A stretch of DNA of 64,000 bases from Chryseobacterium sp. 6424 (GTDB lineage Bacteria; Bacteroidota; Bacteroidia; Flavobacteriales; Weeksellaceae), in NCBI RefSeq assembly GCF_003692615.1, contig NZ_CP023540.1, positions 1,178,001 through 1,242,000 of the forward strand, in the 5' to 3' direction. The notes beneath the pieces are model-generated. The model did no database searches. It was not told the origin of the DNA and saw only the letters and a list, made by a program, of their open reading frames with translations. The translations under genes and the position numbers were made by a program. Of this stretch, positions 36,804 to 44,909 are shown piece by piece (the stretch's first letter is position 1; each line of letters begins with the position of its first letter).

Positions 36804-38111
36804 TTAATAAGCGATTTCGATCTTTACTTTTTTGCCTTTCAGTTTTTCCGTATTTAAGGTCTGTAGCAAATTTCTCACTTTTTTCCCTTCTACCGCCACA
36901 TACGAAGTGGTATCTTTAACTTCGATAAGGCCAATGTCTTCTTTATTCAAACCACCTTTTTTAATCAGATAGCCTACAATATCTACTTTATTGACTTTGT
37001 CTTTCTTTCCGGCACTGATATAAATAGTCTCGAATGGCGTTTTTCCCGGTATTTTATAATCACCAACCAGGGGTTCAATCGCTGTGTCAGCTTTAATGAA
37101 CGGAAAGTGTTCATCCTCGGTCATGATGAGGTATGCAAAACCTTTCGCATTCATCCTGGCGGTTCGGCCGTTTCTGTGGATGAACGCATCTTCTTTCGGC
37201 GGTAACTGGTAATGAACGATGGATTCTACTTCCGGTACGTCCAAACCACGTGAAGCCAAATCGGTTGTAATTAAGATCCTGGCGGAATCATTCCGGAATT
37301 TCAGCAGCGCCCGCTCTCTCTCATCCTGCTCCATACCACCATGGAAGGTTTCGCGTGCGATGCCTTTTTCGCGTAACAGCTCCGAAATCCGGTCCACCGC
37401 GTCGCGGTGATTGCAGAAGATAAGCGTTCTTTTATTACCGATTTTACACAGAAGTCTAAATAATGTATCGAGTTTTTCTTCAGGTGTGGTTATTACTTTT
37501 TTGAGTTGGATATCCGGTTTTGTCTCCTGAAGTTTCAGGAAATTAATGGTTTTTTCGTCTTTCAAACCTACAAAATCCGGAATTTTTTCCATCGCAGTGG
37601 CAGAAGTAAGAATACGCTGCGCAGAAGTTGAAAGCGATTGGATGATGAAACCCATGTCTTCTTCAAAACCCAGTTCAAGCGCCTTGTCAAACTCATCTAA
37701 AACGACAGTTTTAACAGTTTTTGGCGCAAAGTTCCCGCTCCGGAGATGATAGGCGATCCTGCCCGGTGTTCCGATTAATACGGCAGGCGCTTGGATGAGG
37801 TTATTTACTTCAGTCCTTTTATCATGGCCGCCATAGCAAACTGATACTTTAAAATCGGTCCCCATCGATTTGAAAACCTGCTCTATCTGCAAGGCCAGTT
37901 CGCGTGCCGGTACCAGGATCATCGCTTGTATGCCCGATGCTCCCTTGTCAAGATTCCGTAAGACCGGAAAAAGAAAGGCCAATGTTTTCCCTGAACCTGT
38001 GGGGGATAAAAGTACCACATCGGTTTGGTTATCAGTAGCTTTATAGGCAGATTTCTGCATTTGGTTAAGTTCCTGAATCTGTAGTTTGTGGTAAATTTTG
38101 TCTAAATCCAT
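36804..38111 (-). CDS. DEAD-box RNA helicase, DbpA-like
   Basis: 435 aa. Q motif, Walker A SPTGSGKTLAF, PARELALQ, DEAD variant VLDEFDKALE (DEFD), SAT in TSATAMEK, and the motif VI HRNGRTARM. The last 70 or so residues fit the DbpA RNA-binding domain (VDIVGYLIKKGGLNKEDIGLIEVKDTTSYVAV), which targets 23S rRNA in DbpA. The Asp-Glu-Phe-Asp version of motif II is worth noting. The ATG at 38111 is preferred because the promoter -7 element lies just before it. Confidence 0.92.
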   Translation of the reverse strand: MDLDKIYHKLQIQELNQMQKSAYKATDNQTDVVLLSPTGSGKTLAFLFPVLRNLDKGASGIQAMILVPARELALQIEQVFKSMGTDFKVSVCYGGHDKRTEVNNLIQAPAVLIGTPGRIAYHLRSGNFAPKTVKTVVLDEFDKALELGFEEDMGFIIQSLSTSAQRILTSATAMEKIPDFVGLKDEKTINFLKLQETKPDIQLKKVITTPEEKLDTLFRLLCKIGNKRTLIFCNHRDAVDRISELLREKGIARETFHGGMEQDERERALLKFRNDSARILITTDLASRGLDVPEVESIVHYQLPPKEDAFIHRNGRTARMNAKGFAYLIMTEDEHFPFIKADTAIEPLVGDYKIPGKTPFETIYISAGKKDKVNKVDIVGYLIKKGGLNKEDIGLIEVKDTTSYVAVEGKKVRNLLQTLNTEKLKGKKVKIEIAY

Positions 38112-38115
38112 ACTG

Positions 38116-38123
38116 CAAAGGTA
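38116..38123 (-). promoter_or_regulatory. -7 promoter element abutting the helicase start codon
   Basis: TACCTTTG on the minus strand is followed by CAGT and then ATG. Initiation a few bases after the element would fall on or next to the start codon, giving a leaderless message. No clear TTG is visible at 17-23 bases. Confidence 0.55.
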
Positions 38124-38205
38124 AATCAATTGGCGCGCGTTTTAAAATTACGGGCAAACTTTATAATTTATAGCTTTAAAATACTGATTATTAGGAAAAT
38201 TTGCT

Positions 38206-38213
38206 TACTTTTG
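38206..38213 (+). promoter_or_regulatory. -7 promoter element of rpsA
   Basis: TACTTTTG lies about 120 bases before the rpsA start, leaving a long 5' leader (about 38219-38332). Confidence 0.55.
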
Positions 38214-38332
38214 CCACACTTTTTGTGGAATCATTTGGCGAAGCTAAAACATTAACAACTAACTTCTTCCGTATTTTTCAGCTGCCACATTAAGCCAAAA
38301 CTGAAAGAGAAGGAATACAAATTATTTATTTT

Positions 38333-40120
38333 ATGTCAGAAACGACAGACAAAGCAGAGGTTCTTTTGAACCAAAACGTAGCACCGGAACAGTTTGATTG
38401 GGATTCTTTCGAATCAGGTCTTGATGCGGACGCCAGAAAAGAAAAGAGCGATCTGGAAGAGATCTACAACGGATCACTTAACAACCTGAGCGACAATGAT
38501 GTACTTGTAGGGAAAGTGGTAAGACTTACCGACAAAGAAGCGATTGTTGACATCAACTTTAAGTCTGAAGGGGTAATCTCTCTTAATGAATTCCGTTACA
38601 ACCAAGGCCTTAAAGTAGGTGACGAGGTAGAGGTAATGGTGGACAGAAGAGAAGACAAATCCGGACAGCTACAGCTTTCTCATAAAAAAGCCAGAACCCT
38701 GAAAGCTTGGGATAAAGTAAACGAACTTCACGAAACAGGTGAAATCGTTAACGGTTTCGTAAAATCAAGAACTAAAGGCGGTATGATCGTTGACGTACAC
38801 GGTATCGAAGCGTTCTTGCCAGGTTCTCAGATCGATGTGAAGCCTATTAAAGATTACGATCAGTTCGTAGGTAAGACAATGGAGTTCAAGGTGGTGAAAA
38901 TCAACCCAGAGTTCAAAAACGTTGTTGTATCTCACAAAGCGCTTATTGAGGCTGACCTTGAAGGCCAGAAGAGAGAAATCATCGGTCAATTAGAAAAAGG
39001 ACAGGTTCTTGAAGGAACTGTTAAAAATATCACTTCTTACGGTGTATTCGTAGACCTTGGTGGTGTAGATGGATTGATCCACATTACAGACCTTTCTTGG
39101 TCTAGAGTAAACCACCCATCTGAAATCCTTTCAGACGGTGAGACTGTTAAAGTGGTAATTCTTGATTTCGATGACGAGAAAACAAGAATCCAATTAGGTA
39201 TGAAGCAACTCGAGCCACACCCATGGGATGCGCTTTCTGCTGACCTTAAAGTTGGTGACAGAGTAAAAGGTAAAGTAGTGGTTCTTGCAGATTATGGTGC
39301 ATTCGTAGAGGTTGCTCCTGGTGTAGAAGGACTGATCCACGTATCTGAAATGTCTTGGTCAACTCACTTGAGAAGTGCTGGTGATTTCGTGAAGGTAGGT
39401 GATGAAGTAGAAGCTGAAGTATTGACTTTAGACAGAGAAGACAGAAAGATCTCTTTAGGTATGAAGCAACTTAACCAAGATCCTTGGTCTAACATCGAAA
39501 GCAAATACCCAGTAGGTTCTCAGCACACAGGTACTGTAAGAAACTTCACCAACTTCGGTGTATTCGTAGAACTTGAAGAAGGTATCGACGGATTGATCTA
39601 CATCTCAGACCTTTCTTGGACTAAGAAAATCAAGCATCCATCAGAATTCTGCAACGTTGGTGATAAACTGAACGTAGTAGTTCTTGAGTTGGATACTGCT
39701 GCCAGAAGACTTTCTTTAGGTCACAAGCAGCTTCTTGAAAATCCTTGGGATAAATTCGAGACTAAATATGCTGAAGGAACGGTACATGCAGGAAAAGCTA
39801 CTGAAGTTTTCGACAAAGGAGCCCAAGTTCAGTTCGAAGATGCAGAAGTTGAGGCATTCTGCCCATCTAGATTGTTAGAGAAGGAAGACGGATCTAAGAT
39901 CAAGAAAGGTGAAGACGCTCAGTTCAAAGTGATCGAATTCAACAAAGAATTCAAAAGAGTGGTAGTTTCTCACACTGGTATCTTCAGAGACGAGGAGAGA
40001 AAGAACGTAAAAGAGCAATCTAACAAGCCAGTAGGTTCTTCAAGCAACGAAGAAAAATCTACCCTGGGTGATTTAGATGTACTTGCTGAACTTAAAAAGA
40101 AAATGGAAGGCGGTAACTAA
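38333..40120 (+). CDS. rpsA: 30S ribosomal protein S1
   Basis: RNA-binding ribosomal protein (595 aa) with tandem S1 domains; units start near residues 60, 145, 230, 318, 405 and a divergent one near 490 (for example GVFVDLGGVDGLIHITDLSW and GAFVEVAPGVEGLIHVSEMSW). The N-terminus is acidic and the C-terminal tail polar. It carries mRNA to the 30S subunit; in Bacteroidota, where Shine-Dalgarno use is weak, this is expected to be important. Monocistronic with its own terminator. Confidence 0.97.
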   Translation: MSETTDKAEVLLNQNVAPEQFDWDSFESGLDADARKEKSDLEEIYNGSLNNLSDNDVLVGKVVRLTDKEAIVDINFKSEGVISLNEFRYNQGLKVGDEVEVMVDRREDKSGQLQLSHKKARTLKAWDKVNELHETGEIVNGFVKSRTKGGMIVDVHGIEAFLPGSQIDVKPIKDYDQFVGKTMEFKVVKINPEFKNVVVSHKALIEADLEGQKREIIGQLEKGQVLEGTVKNITSYGVFVDLGGVDGLIHITDLSWSRVNHPSEILSDGETVKVVILDFDDEKTRIQLGMKQLEPHPWDALSADLKVGDRVKGKVVVLADYGAFVEVAPGVEGLIHVSEMSWSTHLRSAGDFVKVGDEVEAEVLTLDREDRKISLGMKQLNQDPWSNIESKYPVGSQHTGTVRNFTNFGVFVELEEGIDGLIYISDLSWTKKIKHPSEFCNVGDKLNVVVLELDTAARRLSLGHKQLLENPWDKFETKYAEGTVHAGKATEVFDKGAQVQFEDAEVEAFCPSRLLEKEDGSKIKKGEDAQFKVIEFNKEFKRVVVSHTGIFRDEERKNVKEQSNKPVGSSSNEEKSTLGDLDVLAELKKKMEGGN

Positions 40121-40142
40121 GCCAATCCATTCTTAATAAATG

Positions 40143-40171
40143 ACGCCTCTGTAACAAGAGGCGTTTTTTTT
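40143..40171 (+). terminator. intrinsic terminator of rpsA
   Basis: ACGCCTCT (40143-40150) and AGAGGCGT (40157-40164) form an 8 bp stem with a six-base loop and a T run. Confidence 0.92.
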
Positions 40172-40587
40172 GACCAAAAGTTGTCCTCAATGCATATTTA
40201 CCTATACATCAGATGCCAGACTAATGGAGGAGAATAGAAATTCACTGTTGAAAGTTGCGCAGTAATTTTAAAGTTTTCGTTTGGTGTTGCTAACTACAAC
40301 AACTAAAATGCGACCTGAATAATCAGAAATCGGCGGTTTTGATAGGGCGTTCATCATTCAGAAGTATGGACTTTCCACCAGAAGTCTCCAACGGTTAAGG
40401 CATTACACTAAACGAACCGATGGGAGAAGCTTTGGTCTGAATTTCTTTAATGTTAATAAACCGGATGGCGAAATACCTCTGTAGCCATTGGCAGCGTGCG
40501 TGCTCTTCTAAAACTTTACTCAGCAGTTACAGAGTAAAATAACTTCAATCATCAACTGCTTGTAACGTAAAGGCGTTTTTAACAACT
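40172..40587. other. 416-base region without recognisable gene
   Basis: No open frame or RNA gene that I can support. Its composition is less AT-rich than typical spacers here, so it may be a decayed gene, but no conserved protein fragment is legible on either strand. Confidence 0.4.
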
Positions 40588-40620
40588 AAAAAACCCATCA
40601 AAATTTTGATGGGTTTTCTT
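40588..40620. terminator. terminator downstream of rplS, possibly bidirectional
   Basis: AAAACCCATCAAAATTTTGATGGGTTTT is a perfect inverted repeat in two halves (AAAACCCATCAAAA with TTTTGATGGGTTTT) ending in T on both strands. Confidence 0.85.
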
Positions 40621-40642
40621 AATTATAATGAAATAGTCTGAA

Positions 40643-40996
40643 TTATTTCTTGTAAGCAGCGTCTTTAATTCTCGCTTTTTTACCTCTAAGGTTACGGAAG
40701 TAGTAGATTCTCGCTCTGCGAACTTTACCTCTTCTGTCCACTTCAATTTTCTGAAGCGCAGGCATGTTGATTGGGAATACTCTTTCTACACCTACATCAC
40801 CACTCATTTTTCTAATGGTAAAGGTTTTTGTAAGTCCGGTCCCTCTTAACTGAATCACAGTTCCTTTAAAGAACTGGGTTCTTGTTTTCGCGCCTTCCTT
40901 AATTTCGTAATACACAGTGATGGTGTCACCGGCTTTGAATTCTGGGAACTCTTTTTTAGCAATGTACTTGTCTTGTACGTACTTTAATAAATCCAT
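40643..40996 (-). CDS. rplS: 50S ribosomal protein L19
   Basis: 117 aa, with FKAGDTITVYYEIKEGAKTRTQFFKG, the L19 signature GVERVFPINMPALQKIEVDRRGKVRRARIYYFR and a basic tail. It lies at the 30S-50S interface. Alone on its strand, with its own promoter and terminator. Confidence 0.97.
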   Translation of the reverse strand: MDLLKYVQDKYIAKKEFPEFKAGDTITVYYEIKEGAKTRTQFFKGTVIQLRGTGLTKTFTIRKMSGDVGVERVFPINMPALQKIEVDRRGKVRRARIYYFRNLRGKKARIKDAAYKK

Positions 40997-41067
40997 TTTT
41001 TTAATAAAAAATTTTTGTCAAGCCAAACAACATTCACGTCCTTCGTCAGAGGTTGATTAACAGGCTG

Positions 41068-41098
41068 CAAAAATAAGATAAATAATATTATCAGCCAA
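41068..41098 (-). promoter_or_regulatory. promoter of rplS
   Basis: On the minus strand TTG (41098-41096), 20 bases, then TATTTTTG (41075-41068), about 72 bases before the rplS start. Confidence 0.75.
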
Positions 41099-41213
41099 CA
41101 GTTTGCGAAAATTTTCTTCAGTCTTTGTTTAATTTGAGAGGGTAAACTGGCTTTGAGGCATATTTTCTGTTGACGTCCTTCGTGGAAGGGGCTTCCGCTT
41201 TGTCACCATGTAC

Positions 41214-41372
41214 TTTTGGGCGTGTCCCTCATTCGGTCATTCCGGTCGCGCCGCCTGCGGCGGCGCGACCTCCATTCCCTTCTTCAGGCCGGGCTGTTCG
41301 CTATATCTTTTATAGTTGGCGGCGGCAAAGCCGCGCAACTATAAAAGGATGCCGCTTCCATCCCTCACGCAG
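41214..41372 (+). repeat. dispersed covarying hairpin element, copy C (most complete)
   Basis: TTTTGGGCGTG and TCGGTCATTCC precede a perfect 12 bp stem GGTCGCGCCGCC (41244-41255) / GGCGGCGCGACC (41259-41270), then TCCATTCCC. The second half: outer pair GGG (41291-41293) / CCC (41362-41364), conserved CTGTTCGCTATAT, a perfect 12 bp stem CTTTTATAGTTG (41307-41318) / CAACTATAAAAG (41336-41347) topped by a GC hairpin, then GATGCCGCTTCCATCCCTC. It lies between rplS and the divergent scoA. Confidence 0.85.
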
Positions 41373-41457
41373 CTCTACGCTGAAATCCAGCCAATTACTC
41401 CAACACCCAAATTTCAAAAATAAATCCTAAATTTAGTAACGAAAAATCAAAGATAAA

Positions 41458-42159
41458 ATGATCGACAAAAGAGTAAATAACGCCCAAGAAGCCATCGAAG
41501 GAATTACCGACGGCATGACCCTTATCATCGGCGGCTTCGGACTGTGCGGTATCCCCGAGAACACCATTAATGCGCTCGTAGAAAGCAATGTTTCATCCCT
41601 TACATGCATATCAAACAATGCGGGAGTTGATGATTTCGGTTTGGGACTGCTTTTACAAAAAAGGCAGATTAAAAAGATGATCTCCTCATACGTCGGCGAA
41701 AATGCCGAATTCGAAAGACAGATGCTTTCCGGCGAACTCGAGGTAGAACTCACTCCACAGGGCACTTTGGCTGAAAAATGCCGCGCTGCACAACATGGCA
41801 TTCCCGCTTTCTACACACCTGCGGGCTACGGCACCGAAGTCGCTGAAGGCAAGGAAACCAAAGAGTTCAACGGCAAAATGCACATCCTCGAACATGCTTT
41901 TGAAGCTGATTTCTCCATCGTAAAAGCCTGGAAAGGCGACCACGCCGGAAATTTAATTTTTAAAGGCACCGCCCGAAACTTCAACGCGCCCATGGCCGGA
42001 GCCGGCAAAATTACAATTGCTGAAGTAGAAGAACTTGTAGCGCCCGGTGAACTTGATCCGAATGAAATCCACATTCCGGGAATCATGGTGCAGCGCATCT
42101 TCCAGGGAGAAAAATTCGAGAAAAGAATAGAACAACGCACGGTCCGCAAACGCGCGTAG
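41458..42159 (+). CDS. scoA: 3-oxoacid (succinyl-CoA:acetoacetate) CoA-transferase subunit A
   Basis: Alpha subunit (233 aa) of a family I CoA-transferase, moving CoA between succinyl-CoA and acetoacetate or a similar ketoacid. Signatures: [32 protein letters not shown], and [18 protein letters not shown]. Subunit B follows after a 133-base spacer that contains a dispersed repeat. The exact substrate is inferred from the family. Confidence 0.93.
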   Translation: MIDKRVNNAQEAIEGITDGMTLIIGGFGLCGIPENTINALVESNVSSLTCISNNAGVDDFGLGLLLQKRQIKKMISSYVGENAEFERQMLSGELEVELTPQGTLAEKCRAAQHGIPAFYTPAGYGTEVAEGKETKEFNGKMHILEHAFEADFSIVKAWKGDHAGNLIFKGTARNFNAPMAGAGKITIAEVEELVAPGELDPNEIHIPGIMVQRIFQGEKFEKRIEQRTVRKRA

Positions 42160-42200
42160 ATTTCGCTGATATGAACTGAAGCTATTTTCAAATTACAACA

Positions 42201-42236
42201 TGTCATCCTGAGCGCAGCGAAGGACCTCTTTGCGCA
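42201..42236 (+). repeat. TGTCATCCTGAGC-type dispersed repeat between scoA and scoB
   Basis: TGTCATCCTGAGCGCAGCGA followed by AGGACCT and a 6 bp hairpin CTTTGC-GCA-GCAAAG. The motif is familiar as an intergenic repeat in many Bacteroidota and other genomes; only one copy occurs here. Confidence 0.6.
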
Positions 42237-42292
42237 GCAAAGCACATTTTCACATTCCAACATTTCAACTTCCACATTTTCAATTCGTAGTT

Positions 42293-42946
42293 ATGCTTAC
42301 AAAAGAACAGATAGCACAAAGAATATCCAAAGAACTTAAAGACGGTTACTACGTAAACCTCGGAATCGGAATTCCGACATTGGTCCCCAATTACGTCCCA
42401 CAGGGGATTTCGGTAGAATTTCAAAGTGAAAACGGCGTGCTCGGCATGGGACCGTTTCCCTTTGAAGGTGAAGAAGACCCGGATCTAATCAACGCCGGAA
42501 AACAAACCATCACCACACTGCCGGGCGCTTCATTTTTCGATTCGGCATTCAGTTTTGGGATGATCCGCAGCCAGAAAGTAGATCTCACCATCCTCGGTGC
42601 GATGGAGGTTTCCGAAAACGGCGACATCGCCAACTGGAAGATCCCCGGCAAAATGGTGAAAGGAATGGGCGGCGCCATGGATTTGGTAGCTTCCGCTGAA
42701 AATATCATCGTTGCCATGATGCACGTCAACAAAGCCGGCGAAAGCAAAATCCTTAAAAAATGTACACTTCCACTCACGGGTGTCGGTTGCGTCAAAAAAG
42801 TAGTTACCGAACTCGCTGTTTTGGAGGTGACACCGGATGGTTTCAAACTTCTTGAGCGTGCGCCGGGTATCTCGGTGGAAGATATCATCAAAGCTACAGA
42901 AGCTGATCTCATCATCGAAGGTGAAATTCCGGAGATGCAGTTTTAA
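42293..42946 (+). CDS. scoB: 3-oxoacid CoA-transferase subunit B
   Basis: Beta subunit (217 aa) carrying the catalytic Glu in VEFQSENGVLGMGP. Also GIGIPTLVPNYVP and DLTILGAMEVSENGDIANW. I choose the ATG at 42293 (MLTKEQIAQRISKEL), because the upstream in-frame ATG at 42230 would read through the dispersed repeat. An intrinsic terminator follows. Confidence 0.94.
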   Translation: MLTKEQIAQRISKELKDGYYVNLGIGIPTLVPNYVPQGISVEFQSENGVLGMGPFPFEGEEDPDLINAGKQTITTLPGASFFDSAFSFGMIRSQKVDLTILGAMEVSENGDIANWKIPGKMVKGMGGAMDLVASAENIIVAMMHVNKAGESKILKKCTLPLTGVGCVKKVVTELAVLEVTPDGFKLLERAPGISVEDIIKATEADLIIEGEIPEMQF

Positions 42947-42968
42947 AACCATTTAATTAAATAATATG

Positions 42969-42997
42969 AAGCGTAGATTGTTTATCTGCGCTTTTTT
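42969..42997 (+). terminator. intrinsic terminator after scoB
   Basis: AAGCGTAGA pairs with TCTGCGCTT (one wobble) around a short loop, followed by a T run. Confidence 0.85.
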
Positions 42998-43058
42998 GTT
43001 TTTACCAAAGTTTTCTTCTGAATAAGACTACATAATTATAAAATAATCTCATTAATTC

Positions 43059-43087
43059 TTGTATTTAAGATAAATTATCTAATTTTG
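43059..43087 (+). promoter_or_regulatory. promoter of the arginine operon
   Basis: TTG (43059-43061), 18 bases, TAATTTTG (43080-43087): a full Bacteroidota consensus. The start codon of the first gene is 19 bases further on. No leader peptide or obvious operator is seen. Confidence 0.75.
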
Positions 43088-43106
43088 CCGCCTATTTTAG
43101 ATATAC

Positions 43107-43730
43107 GTGGAATTTAATAATGATTTTACAGTTAAAGTTGCCGGTACAGAAGAACTGAAATTCATTCCGGTCATTCTTAATGAAATAGAAGAATCCGCAA
43201 AGGAACGCGGAACCGGGATCGCAAAACGCACAGCTTCTTATCTTGAAGAAAAGATCAACGAAGGAAAAGCCGTGATGGCCTTCTCTAAGGAAGGTGAATG
43301 GGCGGGTTTCTGTTATATTGAAACATGGAGTAACAAAACTTATGTTGCCAACTCCGGACTTATTGTGGCAAGAAAGTTCAGGAAAGAAGGCTTGGCCCGA
43401 ATGATTAAGAAGTTCATCTTCGATTACTCGCGTCAGCAATATCCCGACGCAAAACTCTTCGGACTGACCACAGGACTGGCAGTGATGAAGATCAACAGTA
43501 ACCTCGGCTACAAACCCGTTACTTATTCGGAATTAACGCAGGACGATGTCTTCTGGAGCGGTTGCCAAAGCTGTGTGAACTTCAAGATTTTAAAAAGCAA
43601 AGAACGCAAAAACTGTCTCTGCACAGCCATGCTTTACAACCCAAATGATATCACAGCGAGTGAGCCCGAAAGTAGCCACAAGCTGTTCTCTAAATTCAAA
43701 AAAATAAAAACAATCTTATGGAAAAAGTAG
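43107..43730 (+). CDS. GNAT family N-acetyltransferase, candidate N-acetylglutamate synthase
   Basis: 207 aa starting at GTG. The acetyl-CoA-binding region is SGLIVARKFRKEGLARMIKKFIF (about residues 83-105), typical of GNAT. The C-terminal part has two cysteine groups (SGCQSCVNF and RKNCLCTAM). As first gene of the arginine operon it probably makes N-acetylglutamate (or the N-succinyl analogue), replacing classical ArgA/ArgJ, which are not seen. Its end overlaps argG by 13 bases. The role is inferred from context; the fold is clear. Confidence 0.82.
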   Translation: MEFNNDFTVKVAGTEELKFIPVILNEIEESAKERGTGIAKRTASYLEEKINEGKAVMAFSKEGEWAGFCYIETWSNKTYVANSGLIVARKFRKEGLARMIKKFIFDYSRQQYPDAKLFGLTTGLAVMKINSNLGYKPVTYSELTQDDVFWSGCQSCVNFKILKSKERKNCLCTAMLYNPNDITASEPESSHKLFSKFKKIKTILWKK

Positions 43731-44908
43731 TTTTAGCCTACAGTGGCGGACTCGATACTTCTTTTTGCGCCGTGTATCTTTCTAAAGTTAAACAGTTGGA
43801 AGTGCATGCGGTAATGGTGAATCTGGGCGGATTTTCCGAAGAGGAAATCAAAAAAACGGAAGAGCGTGCTTACCAGTTGGGCGTGAAATCTTTTCGGGTG
43901 ATTGATGACGCTGAAAACTATTACGAAAAATGTATTAAATATCTGATTTTCGGAAACGTGCTTAAAAACAACACGTATCCGCTTTCTGTAAGTTCCGAAA
44001 GGGTTTTCCAGGCAACCGCGATTGCTGATTATGCCAAGAAAATCGGTGCGAAAGCCATCGCTCACGGAAGTACGGGGGCCGGGAATGATCAGGTTCGGTT
44101 CGACAGTATTTTCCAGATTCTTTTACCCGAAGCTGAAATCATTACCCCGATCCGCGACCTTAAACTTTCGAGAAATGAAGAAATTGAATTCTTAAAGGAA
44201 AACGGTTTTGAGATTAACTTTGAAAAGTCTCAATACTCCATCAACAAAGGACTTTGGGGAACCTCAGTTGGTGGAAAAGAAACGCTGACCTCCAATTTAT
44301 CACTGCCGGAAAAGGCTTATCCGACTCAGATTTCCAAAACTGAACCTGAAGAAGTATCTATCACTTTTGAAAAAGGCGAAATTACTGCGGTAAACGGTGA
44401 GAAATTTTTAAAACCTATTCAGGCGATTCAGAAAATCCAGGAAATTGCGCAGGCTTTCGGAATTGGACGCGACACGCACGTTGGCGACACCATTATCGGC
44501 ATCAAAGGCCGCGTGAGTTTTGAAGCCGCCGCACCTTTAATTATTCTGAAAGCGCATCATTTACTCGAAAAACATACGCTGACGAAAAGCCAGTTGCTGC
44601 TGAAAGACCAACTGAGTTTAACGTACGGAAACTATCTCCACGATGGATTAGTTCTGGATCCGGTGATGAAAGACATCGAAACTCTTTTCGAAAATTCCCA
44701 AAAAGCCGTGAACGGAACAGTGAAAGTTCTGCTCAAACCATATCATTTCAGTCTGATTGGCGTGGAATCTCCAAACGACCTAATGTCTTCAGAATTTGGA
44801 ACTTACGGCGAAATGAACAAAAAATGGACGGAAGCTGACGTCAAGGGTTTCTCAAAAATATATTCGAATGCGTTGAGCATTTATCACCAAGTAAACAACG
44901 GAAATTAA
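43718..44908 (+). CDS. argG: argininosuccinate synthase
   Basis: ATP-dependent ligation of citrulline and aspartate (396 aa). The P-loop-like VVLAYSGGLDTSFCAVYL, AIAHGSTGAGNDQVRFD, and YSINKGLWG are family signatures. It overlaps the preceding gene and is followed by argC after one base. Confidence 0.97.
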   Translation: MEKVVLAYSGGLDTSFCAVYLSKVKQLEVHAVMVNLGGFSEEEIKKTEERAYQLGVKSFRVIDDAENYYEKCIKYLIFGNVLKNNTYPLSVSSERVFQATAIADYAKKIGAKAIAHGSTGAGNDQVRFDSIFQILLPEAEIITPIRDLKLSRNEEIEFLKENGFEINFEKSQYSINKGLWGTSVGGKETLTSNLSLPEKAYPTQISKTEPEEVSITFEKGEITAVNGEKFLKPIQAIQKIQEIAQAFGIGRDTHVGDTIIGIKGRVSFEAAAPLIILKAHHLLEKHTLTKSQLLLKDQLSLTYGNYLHDGLVLDPVMKDIETLFENSQKAVNGTVKVLLKPYHFSLIGVESPNDLMSSEFGTYGEMNKKWTEADVKGFSKIYSNALSIYHQVNNGN

Positions 44909-44909
44909 C

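Noticed and set aside
40172..40587. Hidden protein gene or ncRNA
   Set aside because: Stops in all frames and no recognisable fold or motif; left as unexplained spacer.
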